Source: UBA6522 sp965204155 (GTDB lineage Bacteria > Pseudomonadota > Gammaproteobacteria > Steroidobacterales > Rariloculaceae). From it: DNA of 64,000 nt. Below are positions 36,144 through 45,324 of the stretch, piece by piece (the first letter of the stretch is position 1; the number at the start of each line of letters is the position of its first letter). The stretch covers positions 4,970,765-5,034,764 of the forward strand of contig OZ241971.1 in the NCBI GenBank assembly GCA_965204155.1, in the 5' to 3' direction. Both the position numbers and the translations under genes were made by a program. The notes beneath the pieces are model-generated. The model was not told where the DNA came from and did not search any database. It worked only from the letters and a program-made list of their open reading frames with translations.

Positions 36144-36653
36144 ATGACAAGAAAAATGCTGATGGCAGGCGTCGCCGCGCTGGCGATAAGCGGGTCCGCG
36201 ACAGCGGCGGACAGCGAAGAAATCATGTCCAGGCTGGCCGCACTGGAAGGCGATTGGATGCTTCTGGACGAGAATGGCGAAGTCACCGACATCGTCGGCT
36301 CCACTTTCCGGATCACAGCCTCCGGTTCAACGCTGATGGAGCGCATGTTCCCGGACAGTCCTGACGGCTACGAAATGCTAAATGTCTACCACGTGGACGG
36401 CGACCGGGTATTGATGACTCACTATTGTTCTGCCGGCAACCAGCCGCGCCTGAGTGCAATCTCCACGGACGAAGATCGCCTGCGATGGGAAATGGAAAGC
36501 ATCACCAATCTGGCCGATCCCGGTGACGACCACATGCATCAGGCCGAATTCGTGTTCCACGGCGACGATCGGCTCACCACGCACTGGAACAGCATGTCCG
36601 GTGGACAACTCAGTGATGAGTCGGCCACGTTCGATCTGCAGCGAAGGCAGTGA
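36144..36653 (+). CDS. Small secreted DUF1579/lipocalin-like protein
   Basis: A 169-residue protein with a signal peptide (MTRKMLMAGVAALAISGSATA). Mature segment 'MSRLAALEGDWMLLDENGEV', 'STFRITASGSTLMERMFPDS', 'YEMLNVYHVDGDRVLMTHYC' and 'MHQAEFVFHGDDRLTTHWNS' give a barrel-like strand pattern similar to DUF1579 proteins. Start chosen by GGGAGAT and the signal peptide. Function unknown. It lies 76 bp before an AHH-family gene on the same strand. Confidence 0.6.
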   Translation: MTRKMLMAGVAALAISGSATAADSEEIMSRLAALEGDWMLLDENGEVTDIVGSTFRITASGSTLMERMFPDSPDGYEMLNVYHVDGDRVLMTHYCSAGNQPRLSAISTDEDRLRWEMESITNLADPGDDHMHQAEFVFHGDDRLTTHWNSMSGGQLSDESATFDLQRRQ

Positions 36654-36729
36654 CAGACTGCGCTTGCCCTGAACTGGACGCGCACGACTAAACGGGGGAC
36701 CGAAGAACAGGCCGCCCGAAGGCGGAGCA

Positions 36730-37098
36730 ATGCCATCGAGAATACTGATTCTGATAATCGCGGCCTGGGCAACAAGTGCGCCCGGCTGGGCGCACCATTC
36801 CCACGCCAACTACGATATGACGCAGTATCTCAACGTGCAGGGAACCGTCACGGAAATTTTCTGGATAAATCCCCACATCTGGATCTACGTCGAAGTGACC
36901 GGCGGCGACGGCGAACCGGCAGTGTGGGCGCTGGAAACGGCCACGCCCACACAACTGGCAAGAAACGGCGTCACCCGCGACACCGTTCACGTCGGTGACA
37001 CGATCTCGGCGCGATGCCACCAGCTGCACGACGGCTCGAACGGCTGCCTGCTCGGTTATCTGACCGGACGGGACGGAGTAGAAAGACTATGGGATTGA
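36730..37098 (+). CDS. Secreted AHH/NPH-family protein, N-terminal module only
   Basis: A 122-residue protein. Signal peptide ends ...SAPGWA, giving mature His22-His23-Ser. 'YLNVQGTVTEIFWINPHIWI' carries INPH and 'LETATPTQLARNGVTRDTVH' follows. It has no C-terminal module, so it is the same short form as at 27397. Its last 10 bases overlap the next gene's start, so the pair is translationally coupled. Confidence 0.82.
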   Translation: MPSRILILIIAAWATSAPGWAHHSHANYDMTQYLNVQGTVTEIFWINPHIWIYVEVTGGDGEPAVWALETATPTQLARNGVTRDTVHVGDTISARCHQLHDGSNGCLLGYLTGRDGVERLWD

Positions 37099-37781
37099 CA
37101 CACTTGCGGCAGTACGTCCTTGCAGTCGCCGTCTTCTGTCTCCTGACCGGGCCTTGCCTGGCCCAGGACTGGGTGGAGTATGTCCAACGGACCGACCGGT
37201 TTGCCCATACGTTTCCCGCGATGCCCGAGGTTGAGGAAACGACTCATGTGTCCGCGCACGGCGTTGTTTTTCCTGCCCGCGTCTACTCCGCACAGCGCGG
37301 TGCGAGTCGCTACTCCCTGACCGTAGTCGATTACACGGACGCAGAGCGGCGGCACGAGGAGCGGCCCGATCAGACCGACGCCAGTTCGGGCGCGCGTTTC
37401 TGGGTCATGGATGTGAGGGCGTCCGTGGCCCATACAGCCCAGGGTATCCGCATACGAACCAGGGAGGCCGGTGGCGAGGTGACGTACGAGGGGTGGGCCG
37501 ACATCGACAAGGTCGAAGGACACCAGATGCAGGTCACCCATGCGGACCAGTCCCGCAGTTTCATCGGAATTCACCTCAATGCGGGGCGCCTCTACATTCT
37601 CGAGGCGACGGCGCCGCCAGGCTATCCGCCCTCGACATGGTTCCAGCAGTCACTGCAGTTTCTCGACGAGGAGGGACGGCGGATTCGCTATACGTTCGAT
37701 ATCGATGGCCAGAGATTCAACATCCGCCAGGTACCCCTCACCGACCCGCAGGAAGGCACGGTGCGGACCGTAGTGGAGTGA
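37089..37781 (+). CDS. Small secreted protein, unrecognised
   Basis: A 230-residue protein with a signal peptide (to about 25, CLA-Q). 'RTDRFAHTFPAMPEVEETTH' near the mature start, 'SRYSLTVVDYTDAERRHEER', 'VTYEGWADIDKVEGHQMQVT' and 'NAGRLYILEATAPPGYPPST' resemble the DUF1795/PsbP-like class of outer-membrane-associated proteins, but I will not assign it. Translationally coupled to the AHH-family gene before it, which suggests a joint function. Confidence 0.6.
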   Translation: MGLTHLRQYVLAVAVFCLLTGPCLAQDWVEYVQRTDRFAHTFPAMPEVEETTHVSAHGVVFPARVYSAQRGASRYSLTVVDYTDAERRHEERPDQTDASSGARFWVMDVRASVAHTAQGIRIRTREAGGEVTYEGWADIDKVEGHQMQVTHADQSRSFIGIHLNAGRLYILEATAPPGYPPSTWFQQSLQFLDEEGRRIRYTFDIDGQRFNIRQVPLTDPQEGTVRTVVE

Positions 37782-37886
37782 GCCGAATGCGGTGGGCCTG
37801 TTCGGCCTGACGCCAGAGTGACCCAAAGCCCGTCCAGGTTGTATGCTCTCGCCGCTTCCGCACGGTCACACGATGGAGACGCGCCA

Positions 37887-38336
37887 ATGACTCTCAGCAC
37901 CTACCTCACCTTCAATGGCAACTGCCGCGATGCATTCGATTTCTACCGCGAAGTCTTCGGCGGCGACTTCGCAGTCCTGTCGACGTTCGCCGACGGTCCG
38001 GACGACATGGGCGTTCCGGAAGCGGAGATGGATCGCGTCATGCACGTCTCGCTGCCGATCGGATCGAGCGTACTGATGGGGAGCGATACCAGCACGACGC
38101 ATGGCCCACCGATATCCGCAGGCAACAACTTCTCCATTTCCGTTTCCGCGGAGAGCGTGGCGCATTGCGATGAGCTGTTTGGCAAGCTGTCGGAGAACGG
38201 CGAGATCGGCATGCCCATGCAACAGACGTTCTGGGGCGACTATTTCGGTCAGTGCACGGACAAGTTTGGTATCAACTGGATGATCAGCTTCAGCACTGCG
38301 GAACAGGCGAATGATCAGGCCGCTTCCTCTAGTTGA
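37887..38336 (+). CDS. VOC-fold protein, PhnB-like
   Basis: A 149-residue single-domain VOC protein of the PhnB/3-demethylubiquinone-methyltransferase-like group: 'LTFNGNCRDAFDFYREVFGG' at the N-terminus, 'HVSLPIGSSVLMGSDTST' and 'MQQTFWGDYFGQCTDKFGIN' near the end. No signal peptide, so cytoplasmic, unlike the VOC proteins around it. Its 3' end overlaps the convergent gene's 3' end by 8 bp. Function unknown. Confidence 0.78.
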   Translation: MTLSTYLTFNGNCRDAFDFYREVFGGDFAVLSTFADGPDDMGVPEAEMDRVMHVSLPIGSSVLMGSDTSTTHGPPISAGNNFSISVSAESVAHCDELFGKLSENGEIGMPMQQTFWGDYFGQCTDKFGINWMISFSTAEQANDQAASSS

Positions 38337-39156
38337 AAGCCGCGTCCGCGGTGGAGGAAATCTCGATGTGGATGCCCCCCGGACCCTCGAACCACAGCAA
38401 GTCCGAGCCGGGCGGATTGGGTCTGATGAGGTATGGCGGATAGCCGGTCGCCTCGATACGCGCGGCGAACGATTGCAGGGTCTCGGGGATTCTGAAACCG
38501 AAGTGATCCAACGACGTGTTGCGACTCGGCGCCATCTCTTCCTCCACCTCGGAGATGTGGATCCAGACATCACCGTAGCTGATGGCGTGGTACCGGCCGC
38601 CACCGCGCTCTGAATCGTATTCACCGCCGAAGATCTCCAGGAACCAGTCCCTCACGTCATCCCGGTCGTTCACCATCAGGTGAACGTGACCCAGGCCCGA
38701 ACTGTCGGGATCCTCGAGAAATTCCATGCGCGTGCCCCACGGATCAACGATGTAGGCGATCCTGGATACCGTGACGCCCTCCTGCGGCTCGGTATCGATG
38801 GTCGCGCCCATGCTCCTGGCCTTCTCCACCGCAGCATCCACGTCGTCCACGTACACGGAGAAGTGATCGATTACGCTGCCGACATTGGACGGTGCGGCCG
38901 ACCCGTCCGGCTCGTTGAACATGGTGGCGATGTTGCCGTTCGGCTGGCGCGCGGCGCCCATTCCGCGCTCGCCTCCCACCCGGAGGTCGCCGCCCACGAG
39001 GTTGTGGTACCAATGCGCTGCTGCCCATGCGTCTGGCACCCGCAGGTGGACGTGGGTGAATGTACTTTGTCCCAGGGCGAGGCCCGGCAGGAGAATCAGG
39101 AACATGACTACTGACTTGAGGAATATCCCGTAAGTATTTGAATTTAATAGAGTCAT
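38329..39156 (-). CDS. Secreted two-domain VOC/glyoxalase-like protein
   Basis: A 275-residue protein with a signal peptide (to about 29, LALG-Q). Two VOC units: about 30-145 ('FTHVHLRVPDAWAAAHWYHN', 'VDPWGTRMEFLEDPD') and about 150-275 ('LGHVHLMVNDRDDVRDWFLE', 'SLDHFGFRIPETLQSFAARI'). Related to the VOC half of the fusion at 27845. Metal-dependent lyase, isomerase or dioxygenase activity is possible; no assignment. It is convergent with the VOC gene at 37887. Confidence 0.78.
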   Translation of the reverse strand: MTLLNSNTYGIFLKSVVMFLILLPGLALGQSTFTHVHLRVPDAWAAAHWYHNLVGGDLRVGGERGMGAARQPNGNIATMFNEPDGSAAPSNVGSVIDHFSVYVDDVDAAVEKARSMGATIDTEPQEGVTVSRIAYIVDPWGTRMEFLEDPDSSGLGHVHLMVNDRDDVRDWFLEIFGGEYDSERGGGRYHAISYGDVWIHISEVEEEMAPSRNTSLDHFGFRIPETLQSFAARIEATGYPPYLIRPNPPGSDLLWFEGPGGIHIEISSTADAAFN

Positions 39157-39329
39157 GATCGTTTCCTCCTTCAGCCTGCGCAGGGATTCATTAGCCTACA
39201 GCATGGGTCCTTGCGCAGACCGAATCTGACGACAGGGAGCACAGCCATGCGAACACTCATGTTACCAGCGGCTGCTCCCCTGTTCCTGGTGCGAAGCTGT
39301 ACGGCAGCACACTGTCTGTAAACCCATGA

Positions 39330-40298
39330 TCATGTTCGCCCTGTCGGCTTGCCGAGCTGCCATTCGGTCCCGGTCTGGAGACAAAACGCTTCGAGTTCGG
39401 ATAGGGAAGGAAGTGAGGGCTGGGCGCCCATACGTGTCGCGGCAAATGCGCCTGCACTCGATGCCAACCGCACAGCTTCGGATCGCCGTAAACCGCTCCC
39501 CCAGCCAAAGGCCAACGCGCCGCTGAATGCGTCGCCGGCCGCGGTCGTATCTGCCGCGGCAACCGGTGTGGCGGGTACCATGAGGACTCTGGATGCCTCC
39601 GCCAGTAGTGCTCCGTCCGTGCCCATCGTGATGATCGCGCACGACGGTCCCATTCCGAGCAACACGCTCGCAGCTTCCCGGGCAGAAGACTCGTCCGTAA
39701 CCCGGATCCCGGTCAAGCCTTCCGCCTCCGCAGCGTTCGGCTTTATGCACGTAACGTTGCGGAGCAGGGTTTCGGGCAACGGTTCCACGGGCGCCGGTGC
39801 CGGATCGAGAATGACCGGGACGCCCGCCTGAGCGGCGATTTCCGCCGCATGAGCGACGACGCTCAGCGGCAATTCCAGTTGCATGACCAGAACATCCGCC
39901 TCCCGAATGACCGCAGCCGCACGTTCGATGTCTTCCAGGGCCATCGCGTGATTGGCTCCGGACGCCACGGATATCGCGTTCTCTCCGGCCTCGTCGACCA
40001 GTATCAACGCCACCCCTGTCGCGTTCTCCGGATCGCGCACGATCAGGTCTGTGTTTATGCCGTCACCCCGATAACCGGCGATGGCCTGATCGCCGAAAGC
40101 GTCCGCGCCGACTCGGGATATGAATTGAACTCCGGCGCCCAGCCGGGCCGCGGCAACGGCCTGATTGGCCCCTTTGCCGCCCGCTGCGACAAGAAACTCC
40201 CCTCCCACAACGGTTTCCCCCGGCATTGGAATGCGACGGGACTTCACGATCATGTCGGTATTGGAACTGCCGACGACTACGATCCTGGTCTGTTTCAT
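39330..40298 (-). CDS. rbsK: Ribokinase (PfkB family)
   Basis: A 322-residue cytoplasmic sugar kinase. 'RIVVVGSSNTDMIVKSRRIP' at the start, 'GGEFLVAAGGKGANQAVAAA' (PfkB signature 1), 'ILDPAPAPVEPLPETLLRNV', 'IKPNAAEAEGLTG' and the catalytic 'ADTTAAGDAFSGALAFG' with DTTAAGDAF. These fit ribokinase, which makes ribose-5-phosphate. Start chosen by GGGAG. It is the last gene of an operon with a sugar transporter and an ADP-ribosylglycohydrolase-like lipoprotein, so ribose is the likely substrate. Confidence 0.88.
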   Translation of the reverse strand: MKQTRIVVVGSSNTDMIVKSRRIPMPGETVVGGEFLVAAGGKGANQAVAAARLGAGVQFISRVGADAFGDQAIAGYRGDGINTDLIVRDPENATGVALILVDEAGENAISVASGANHAMALEDIERAAAVIREADVLVMQLELPLSVVAHAAEIAAQAGVPVILDPAPAPVEPLPETLLRNVTCIKPNAAEAEGLTGIRVTDESSAREAASVLLGMGPSCAIITMGTDGALLAEASRVLMVPATPVAAADTTAAGDAFSGALAFGWGSGLRRSEAVRLASSAGAFAATRMGAQPSLPSLSELEAFCLQTGTEWQLGKPTGRT

Positions 40299-40361
40299 GA
40301 TCTCCCGGACGCCAGGGAGCGCTTGGCCATGCAAGGTGGAGGAGCGGCAAAGCCCATTGGA

Positions 40362-41360
40362 TCAAGCCCCCGCCGCGATAATGAGGACAAGACCCAGAAT
40401 GAAGCTGACGAACATCATGCCGATCAACCGATCGGTACCCGCAGGGGCCTCCCTGAATTCCTTCCACACGAAGACGCCCCAGAACGCCGCCACCATCGTG
40501 GCGCCTTGCCCGAGTCCGTACGAGATCGCGGGCCCGGCAACGCCGAATGCGATGATGGAAAACAGCATGCCGACACACCAGATCATTCCGCCGGCAATGC
40601 CCCATACATGGTCCTTGCCTGTACCCCGGAAATACTGGGACGGAGCAATCGGATCGCCCTGAAACGGCTTCAGCATGATGACCGTGTTGACGACGAAATT
40701 ACTCAACAGGATGCCAATGGAGAAGAAAACCATGGCGGTGTACGGGCTCAGCATGCCTGCCTGCATGTCGACAAAGTCGGGCGACATGGCCGCAGCAACG
40801 AACCGATAGAAAAATCCCATGAGAATGCCGCACAGAACGGCCAGGCCGAGACCGAGCGTGCCGCGCGAACCGCCCTGTCCCGGCAAGCGCCTGTATGCCA
40901 TTGCATCCATGATGATCGCGGCCGTGATCAGACCCACCCCGGCGAAGAGCATCACCGGATCGCCCTGGGGTTGGGCGACATAGTTCACGACTACGCCGAT
41001 CACCAGCGCGAGGCCGATCCCGACCGGAAACGCCACGGCCATCCCCGCGAGCGCGATGGCCGCAACGAGCAGGATATTGGCCACGTTGAAGACGACTCCA
41101 CCGAGTACGGCAGAGCCCAGATGAGTTGTCGACGCCTGGGCCAGATCGTCAAGGAATCCGCGGCCCTCCGAGCCAACGCTTCCCATCGTGAATGCGAAAA
41201 GCAGCGCGGCCAGCAGAACGCCGATCACATAGTCCCAGTAGTACAGTTCAAAGCGCCAGGTCCTGCCGGCGAGCTTCTGCGTGTTGGCCCAGGACCCCCA
41301 GCAGAGCATGGTGATGACGCAGAAGACGACCGCCACTGCGTAGTCTTGCAGTACAAACAT
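40362..41360 (-). CDS. GRP/DMT-type sugar transporter
   Basis: A 332-residue membrane protein with about ten helices and the GRP-family style ('MLCWGSWANTQKLAGRTWRF', 'YYWDYVIGVLLAALLFAFTM', 'LAGMAVAFPVGIGLALVIGV', 'VWGIAGGMIWCVGMLFSIIA', 'AAFWGVFVWKEF'). The glucose/ribose porter family is proton-coupled and close to the L-rhamnose transporter. Between the ADP-ribosylglycohydrolase-like and ribokinase genes it would import the sugar to be phosphorylated. Gaps to neighbours are 27 and 63 bp. Confidence 0.82.
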   Translation of the reverse strand: MFVLQDYAVAVVFCVITMLCWGSWANTQKLAGRTWRFELYYWDYVIGVLLAALLFAFTMGSVGSEGRGFLDDLAQASTTHLGSAVLGGVVFNVANILLVAAIALAGMAVAFPVGIGLALVIGVVVNYVAQPQGDPVMLFAGVGLITAAIIMDAMAYRRLPGQGGSRGTLGLGLAVLCGILMGFFYRFVAAAMSPDFVDMQAGMLSPYTAMVFFSIGILLSNFVVNTVIMLKPFQGDPIAPSQYFRGTGKDHVWGIAGGMIWCVGMLFSIIAFGVAGPAISYGLGQGATMVAAFWGVFVWKEFREAPAGTDRLIGMMFVSFILGLVLIIAAGA

Positions 41361-41387
41361 TTCAGTTCCTTGCAGTTGTTCCGGCGC

Positions 41388-42878
41388 TTAGTCGGGATCC
41401 GCGCCCGTGGATGAGTCGGTATTCGGTATGTACCAGAGATCGTTCGCAAGATCGACGCCGCCGCCCATCTCTTCCTGCACTACCCTGTCCACGACCAACA
41501 CGCCTCGCTCGGCCATGGCCTGTAACGTATCGATGCCATCGTCGGGGAAGCCGCCGCGCGTTCTGTGGATGTTGTAGCGGCCGGAAAACGATCTCCCGAA
41601 CGCCTGCTCGATCCCCTCCCTGCCGATCATGAACCCCAGCAGCCCGCCCCACGTCGCCGCAGGATTGTCGGAGTCCCAACCCGCCAGGACGGCGATCTTG
41701 ACCGTTTCCTGGTAGTCGCCTTCACCGTACAGGAGGCTGACGATGCTCGCGGCAAAGTTGATGCCGGAGGCGTAGCAGCCATTGCATTCCAGGTTTCTCG
41801 ATGTCATGTCGTAACCGTCAGCCTGTTCGACCTGGTACCGGACATAGACCTCGTCGCGAGCCTGCTCCCAGGGCACGCCGGTCTCGTATCGGCTCTTGAC
41901 GAAATCGAACATCTTCGCCGTGTAGGAGTCGTCCGGAACACCCTGGCGCGCCTGGTCCGCCAGCCAGAAGATCTGGTCCCTCATCGGCAGTTCCTGATCG
42001 ACCCGCGAGGCCAGCGAATGCATCTCCACATAGAACTCGGCCGCCCACGCCGCATTCTCCCAGGCGGTGGTGCGGATCGGCAGATAGGCCATCTCAAGCG
42101 CCACGTCGGGCCGGCCTGGCGCAAACAGGCCGAATATCTCGGTCGTCAGCTGCGCGTCGATCATCTCGGAGTCGGGATTGTTGGCGGGGTCGCCGGTAGC
42201 CGGTGGCACCAGGCCCTGGACGCGCATCAGGTCGTGTGCCGTCTGGTTCGACACCCAGAGAAAATTCTGTTTGTCGCCGTTTGCGGTGGTAAATGGCGTG
42301 TTCTCGTCGGAATAGATATGCGTGAGCCAGCCATCGCGAATCTGTTCGCCGCTCAGGACGCTGGTCTGATGACTCAACAGCAGGTGCTGGTAGATGTACT
42401 CGATATCGGTGTCGTCGTCGGCACCCCAAATCTCGTCCTCGTCCACAAGCACCCAGTCGATGGTCGTTGAAATTCCGCCCCGGATATTGACCTGATCGGG
42501 CTGGCCCCAGTCGTCGCGGGTATAGAATTCCCCGGCTGGTCCCTCCCCGCCGATCTTGTCCGATTCCGTCACGATCCCGGTCCAGTTCGCGATGCACTGG
42601 CCCAGCCAGAATCCATAGAGCTTGTCGACATACGCCTGCCGGGATATCAACAGGTCATCTGGTGCCGGAGTATACGGAAGGTAGTCAAGGGAAGGATTGA
42701 CCACGGGACCGGCGGCGGCGGGCACGTCACCCGGATTCACGGCCTGTGGCTCGCTCTGACTGGATCGCTGCTCGCATCCGGACAGGAAAAACGTGACGGG
42801 CAGGAAAGCCGTGATGATGGTGACAATTACCGGCCGGGATCGCCCGGCACAGTCATGACCGGCTCGATGATCAATCAT
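41388..42878 (-). CDS. ADP-ribosylglycohydrolase-family lipoprotein
   Basis: A 496-residue protein with a lipoprotein signal (lipobox LSGC, Cys about 35) and GGGAGGA before the ATG. The ADP-ribosyl-GH fold is marked by 'KLYGFWLGQCIANWTG', acidic metal cluster 'DDDTDIEYIYQHLL' about residue 153 and 'VLAGWDSDNPAATWGGLLG', giving the Mg-binding Asp sets. The family removes ADP-ribose from proteins, or cleaves related N-glycosides. An exported lipoprotein form implies extracellular or periplasmic substrates. First gene of the ribose operon. Confidence 0.82.
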   Translation of the reverse strand: MIDHRAGHDCAGRSRPVIVTIITAFLPVTFFLSGCEQRSSQSEPQAVNPGDVPAAAGPVVNPSLDYLPYTPAPDDLLISRQAYVDKLYGFWLGQCIANWTGIVTESDKIGGEGPAGEFYTRDDWGQPDQVNIRGGISTTIDWVLVDEDEIWGADDDTDIEYIYQHLLLSHQTSVLSGEQIRDGWLTHIYSDENTPFTTANGDKQNFLWVSNQTAHDLMRVQGLVPPATGDPANNPDSEMIDAQLTTEIFGLFAPGRPDVALEMAYLPIRTTAWENAAWAAEFYVEMHSLASRVDQELPMRDQIFWLADQARQGVPDDSYTAKMFDFVKSRYETGVPWEQARDEVYVRYQVEQADGYDMTSRNLECNGCYASGINFAASIVSLLYGEGDYQETVKIAVLAGWDSDNPAATWGGLLGFMIGREGIEQAFGRSFSGRYNIHRTRGGFPDDGIDTLQAMAERGVLVVDRVVQEEMGGGVDLANDLWYIPNTDSSTGADPD

Positions 42879-42929
42879 CAGGTTCCTCCCTGATTCAGCG
42901 TTGAATGGACGACCGGCGCACTGAATGCA

Positions 42930-43982
42930 TTAGTGCGTCAGGAACGGCAGTTGGCAATCATACTCGGTGAAGACGTAACCGGGGGCGTAATACTTCGTCC
43001 AGGTGATCTCCCAGGGACCGGTCAGGTGCTCGGGGTCGGTGACCACCAGCGTCATCTGCAGCGCCGATCCGAATTCGTCTTCCACGCGCCGGTACGTTTC
43101 GACGACCGTGTGCGCATCGCTGACTGCATTTCCGGCGGTTCCCGTGAGGTCACCGAGTATCCGCGTGGTCTCAACGACCAATGCGCCATCCTCGTAGCGG
43201 GCGGCGGAATGCCCCAGACGAGTGTTCTCGTCCGTCTCCTGCCCTCTGCCGTCCAGGTACAGCACTCTCTGGTCTGCACCCCACTCGTAGTCCATGACGA
43301 TGCGATCCTCATGCTGCGTGACCTGCAAGCCCTGAGGGGCAACCGCCAGGCGAATCAGGCCGCTGGCGGCACACTCGGTGAAGGCCGGGTCGTTGACCGG
43401 ATCGAACGCAGCCTGGACGGACGCCCCGACTTCGTTTAACGGCGGGTTACGATTTCCGCTGACCGCTTCGCGGGCACGCACGCCCGGACGCCTGTCCCAG
43501 GTACCGGCAAGGTTGGGACGCCCGTCGCTGAGCGTGAGAGCGAGTCCCTGCGGGATCGATGCCACTTCGCCCGCAGTTGCAGTGATGGTGCGTACGGCCG
43601 ACCCGTCGGCCGGGTTCAGTTCGACGATTCCGCCGCCGTCCCAGTGTTCGTTCTCCACCAGGATCATGGGTCTGCCGTCCCGGCTCCGGTAGCCGGTCAC
43701 GCCCAGGTACTGGCCCGCCTCGAGTGAATCGGCGGACCAGCCCGTGCGCCGGAGCGAGACGGGCGCAGGCGCGGTCGCCTGCCACAGGACCTCTGTCCCA
43801 TCGTCACCGGTGACGCTCAGCATGATGTTCACATGGGGATTCACGAAGTTGAACTCGTTGACGAGGCCTTCGATCCGGATCTCCTCGTCGGTGAACGCTG
43901 CGCTCGCCGCGTGGTGGGCCTGCACCGGAACGGCAGCGGCCGTCAATCCCCAAAAGACCAGGAACAATCGGTGATTCAACAT
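42930..43982 (-). CDS. Secreted AHH/NPH-family protein, full-length
   Basis: A 350-residue protein. Signal peptide ends ...AVPVQA (22), mature His-His-Ala. N-terminal module 'IEGLVNEFNFVNPHVNIMLS' has VNPH; the C-terminal module is divergent ('HSAARYEDGALVVETTRILG' instead of the usual GRWEGDTLVVE). Ends 'FTEYDCQLPFLTH'. GGAGGAAACA precedes the ATG. Divergent from another family member at 44183, with two copies of the 14-bp inverted repeat between them, so it probably belongs to the MarR-linked regulon. Confidence 0.78.
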   Translation of the reverse strand: MLNHRLFLVFWGLTAAAVPVQAHHAASAAFTDEEIRIEGLVNEFNFVNPHVNIMLSVTGDDGTEVLWQATAPAPVSLRRTGWSADSLEAGQYLGVTGYRSRDGRPMILVENEHWDGGGIVELNPADGSAVRTITATAGEVASIPQGLALTLSDGRPNLAGTWDRRPGVRAREAVSGNRNPPLNEVGASVQAAFDPVNDPAFTECAASGLIRLAVAPQGLQVTQHEDRIVMDYEWGADQRVLYLDGRGQETDENTRLGHSAARYEDGALVVETTRILGDLTGTAGNAVSDAHTVVETYRRVEDEFGSALQMTLVVTDPEHLTGPWEITWTKYYAPGYVFTEYDCQLPFLTH

Positions 43983-44061
43983 TGTTTCCTCCCGCGCCGA
44001 GCCGGAACAACTCACTCGACGGACAGCGGTGTGTTCTTCTCCAATCAACCGCCTTGCCAGC

Positions 44062-44075
44062 AATGATATATCAAT
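44062..44075. promoter_or_regulatory. 14-bp inverted repeat, regulon site 1 (weaker)
   Basis: AATGATATATCAAT matches its reverse complement at 12 of 14 positions and has the TTGATATATCA core of the sites at 46851 and 53093. It lies in the 200-bp gap between divergent AHH-family genes. Confidence 0.5.
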
Positions 44076-44125
44076 CGAATTTGATGGTTCTCGAGCGATT
44101 GCGAGGCTCCGGCCCAGGCGTCACA

Positions 44126-44139
44126 CTTGACATGACAAC
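44126..44139. promoter_or_regulatory. 14-bp inverted repeat, regulon site 2
   Basis: CTTGACATGACAAC; its minus strand reads GTTGTCATGTCAAG, matching the consensus right half TGTCAAG. It overlaps a TTGACA -35 with CATCAT 16 bp downstream, pointing at the gene at 44183. Confidence 0.6.
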
Positions 44140-44182
44140 TTACCTGCGCATCATGTATCACAATGACAAGAGGTAGCCCGCC

Positions 44183-45310
44183 ATGCAGGTCAGCATTCAG
44201 GTAAACGGCCAGGCGAATCTGGGTCGGCACGAACGCACGCCGCGATGGCGCGTCAGCCGGCTGGCCGGCCTGCTCGTAGCGATGTGCCTTGCCTCCGTCG
44301 CGTCGGCGCACCATTCCAGCACGACCTTCTACGACTACGACAACTTCATCGAGTTCGAAGGCGAGGTCACCCGCGTGCTGTGGCGCAACCCCCATGTTCA
44401 GTTCTCGATCATGCGGACAATGGAAGACGGCACTCGCGAGGAATGGTTGGCGGATTCCGCTTCGGTCAACAGCCTGCAGCGAGGCGGCTTCGATCAACAA
44501 CTTGTCTCGCCGGGAGATGTGGTTCGAGTGTACGGCCCCGTTTCCCGGCAAGGCCTCAAGGCGATTCGCGCAGTCAATCTGATGCTCCCGAGCGGCGAGG
44601 AGTACCTGATGATGGCCGGACAAGGCGTGGGATTCCGGTGGTCGGAAGACGCTCGGCAGGTTCGTGGCGCCCGTCTTCCTGTACCGGAGGCGACTGCGGG
44701 TGACGCGGAGCCCGAAGGCATCTTCAGGGTATGGTCGCCCGGCACGAACATCCGTACCCTGGAGCGTGCGGCCATGCGGCCGCTGGCGTTGACGGAAAGC
44801 GCTCTGGCCAGGCGCGACGCCTGGGACCCGCTGGTGGACGATCCCGGTTTGACGTGCACCCGGCAGGGCATGCCCGGCATCATGATGAATCCCTTCCCCA
44901 TCGAGTTCACCGAGGGCGACGGCGTAATCCTGCTGCGCACCGAAGAGTGGGACGTGGAACGAACCATCCACATGGACCCTGCGACCGAACCGCAAGGGGA
45001 ATCCTCCCACCTGGGCTTTTCGGCCGGCCGCTGGGAGGGCAACACGCTGGTCGTCGAAACGAACAGGATCAGCTGGCCGTACTACGACGACCGGGGTACG
45101 CCTCAGAGCCCGGACGTGCGAGTCGTCGAGCGCTTTACCCTCAGCGGCGACGCGACCCGGCTGGACTACGTGCAGACCGCCACCGACCCGGCCAACTTCC
45201 GTGAGCCGCTGGTGGACGAGTTCTTCTGGGTGTGGGTACCGGGGGAAGAGGTCAAGCCATATGAATGCGCCTTGTGGGATTCATCCGATCCGCCCGGCAA
45301 CGGCCAATAG
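44183..45310 (+). CDS. Secreted AHH/NPH-family protein, full-length
   Basis: A 375-residue protein with a long signal region (to about residue 42, ASVASA-HHS). N-terminal module 'FIEFEGEVTRVLWRNPHVQF', middle 'AIRAVNLMLPSGEEYLMMAG', C-terminal module 'SAGRWEGNTLVVETNRISWP' and a final 'VKPYECALWDSSD'. It pairs with the divergent copy at 43982 but is closer in sequence to those at 6291 and 11506. Promoter overlaps regulon site 2. Confidence 0.8.
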   Translation: MQVSIQVNGQANLGRHERTPRWRVSRLAGLLVAMCLASVASAHHSSTTFYDYDNFIEFEGEVTRVLWRNPHVQFSIMRTMEDGTREEWLADSASVNSLQRGGFDQQLVSPGDVVRVYGPVSRQGLKAIRAVNLMLPSGEEYLMMAGQGVGFRWSEDARQVRGARLPVPEATAGDAEPEGIFRVWSPGTNIRTLERAAMRPLALTESALARRDAWDPLVDDPGLTCTRQGMPGIMMNPFPIEFTEGDGVILLRTEEWDVERTIHMDPATEPQGESSHLGFSAGRWEGNTLVVETNRISWPYYDDRGTPQSPDVRVVERFTLSGDATRLDYVQTATDPANFREPLVDEFFWVWVPGEEVKPYECALWDSSDPPGNGQ

Positions 45311-45324
45311 CTGGCTGCGCTCAG

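Noticed and set aside
39849..41414. 521-codon plus-strand frame across the ribokinase and transporter genes
   Set aside because: His/Gln/Asp-rich shadow of two minus-strand genes with clear families.
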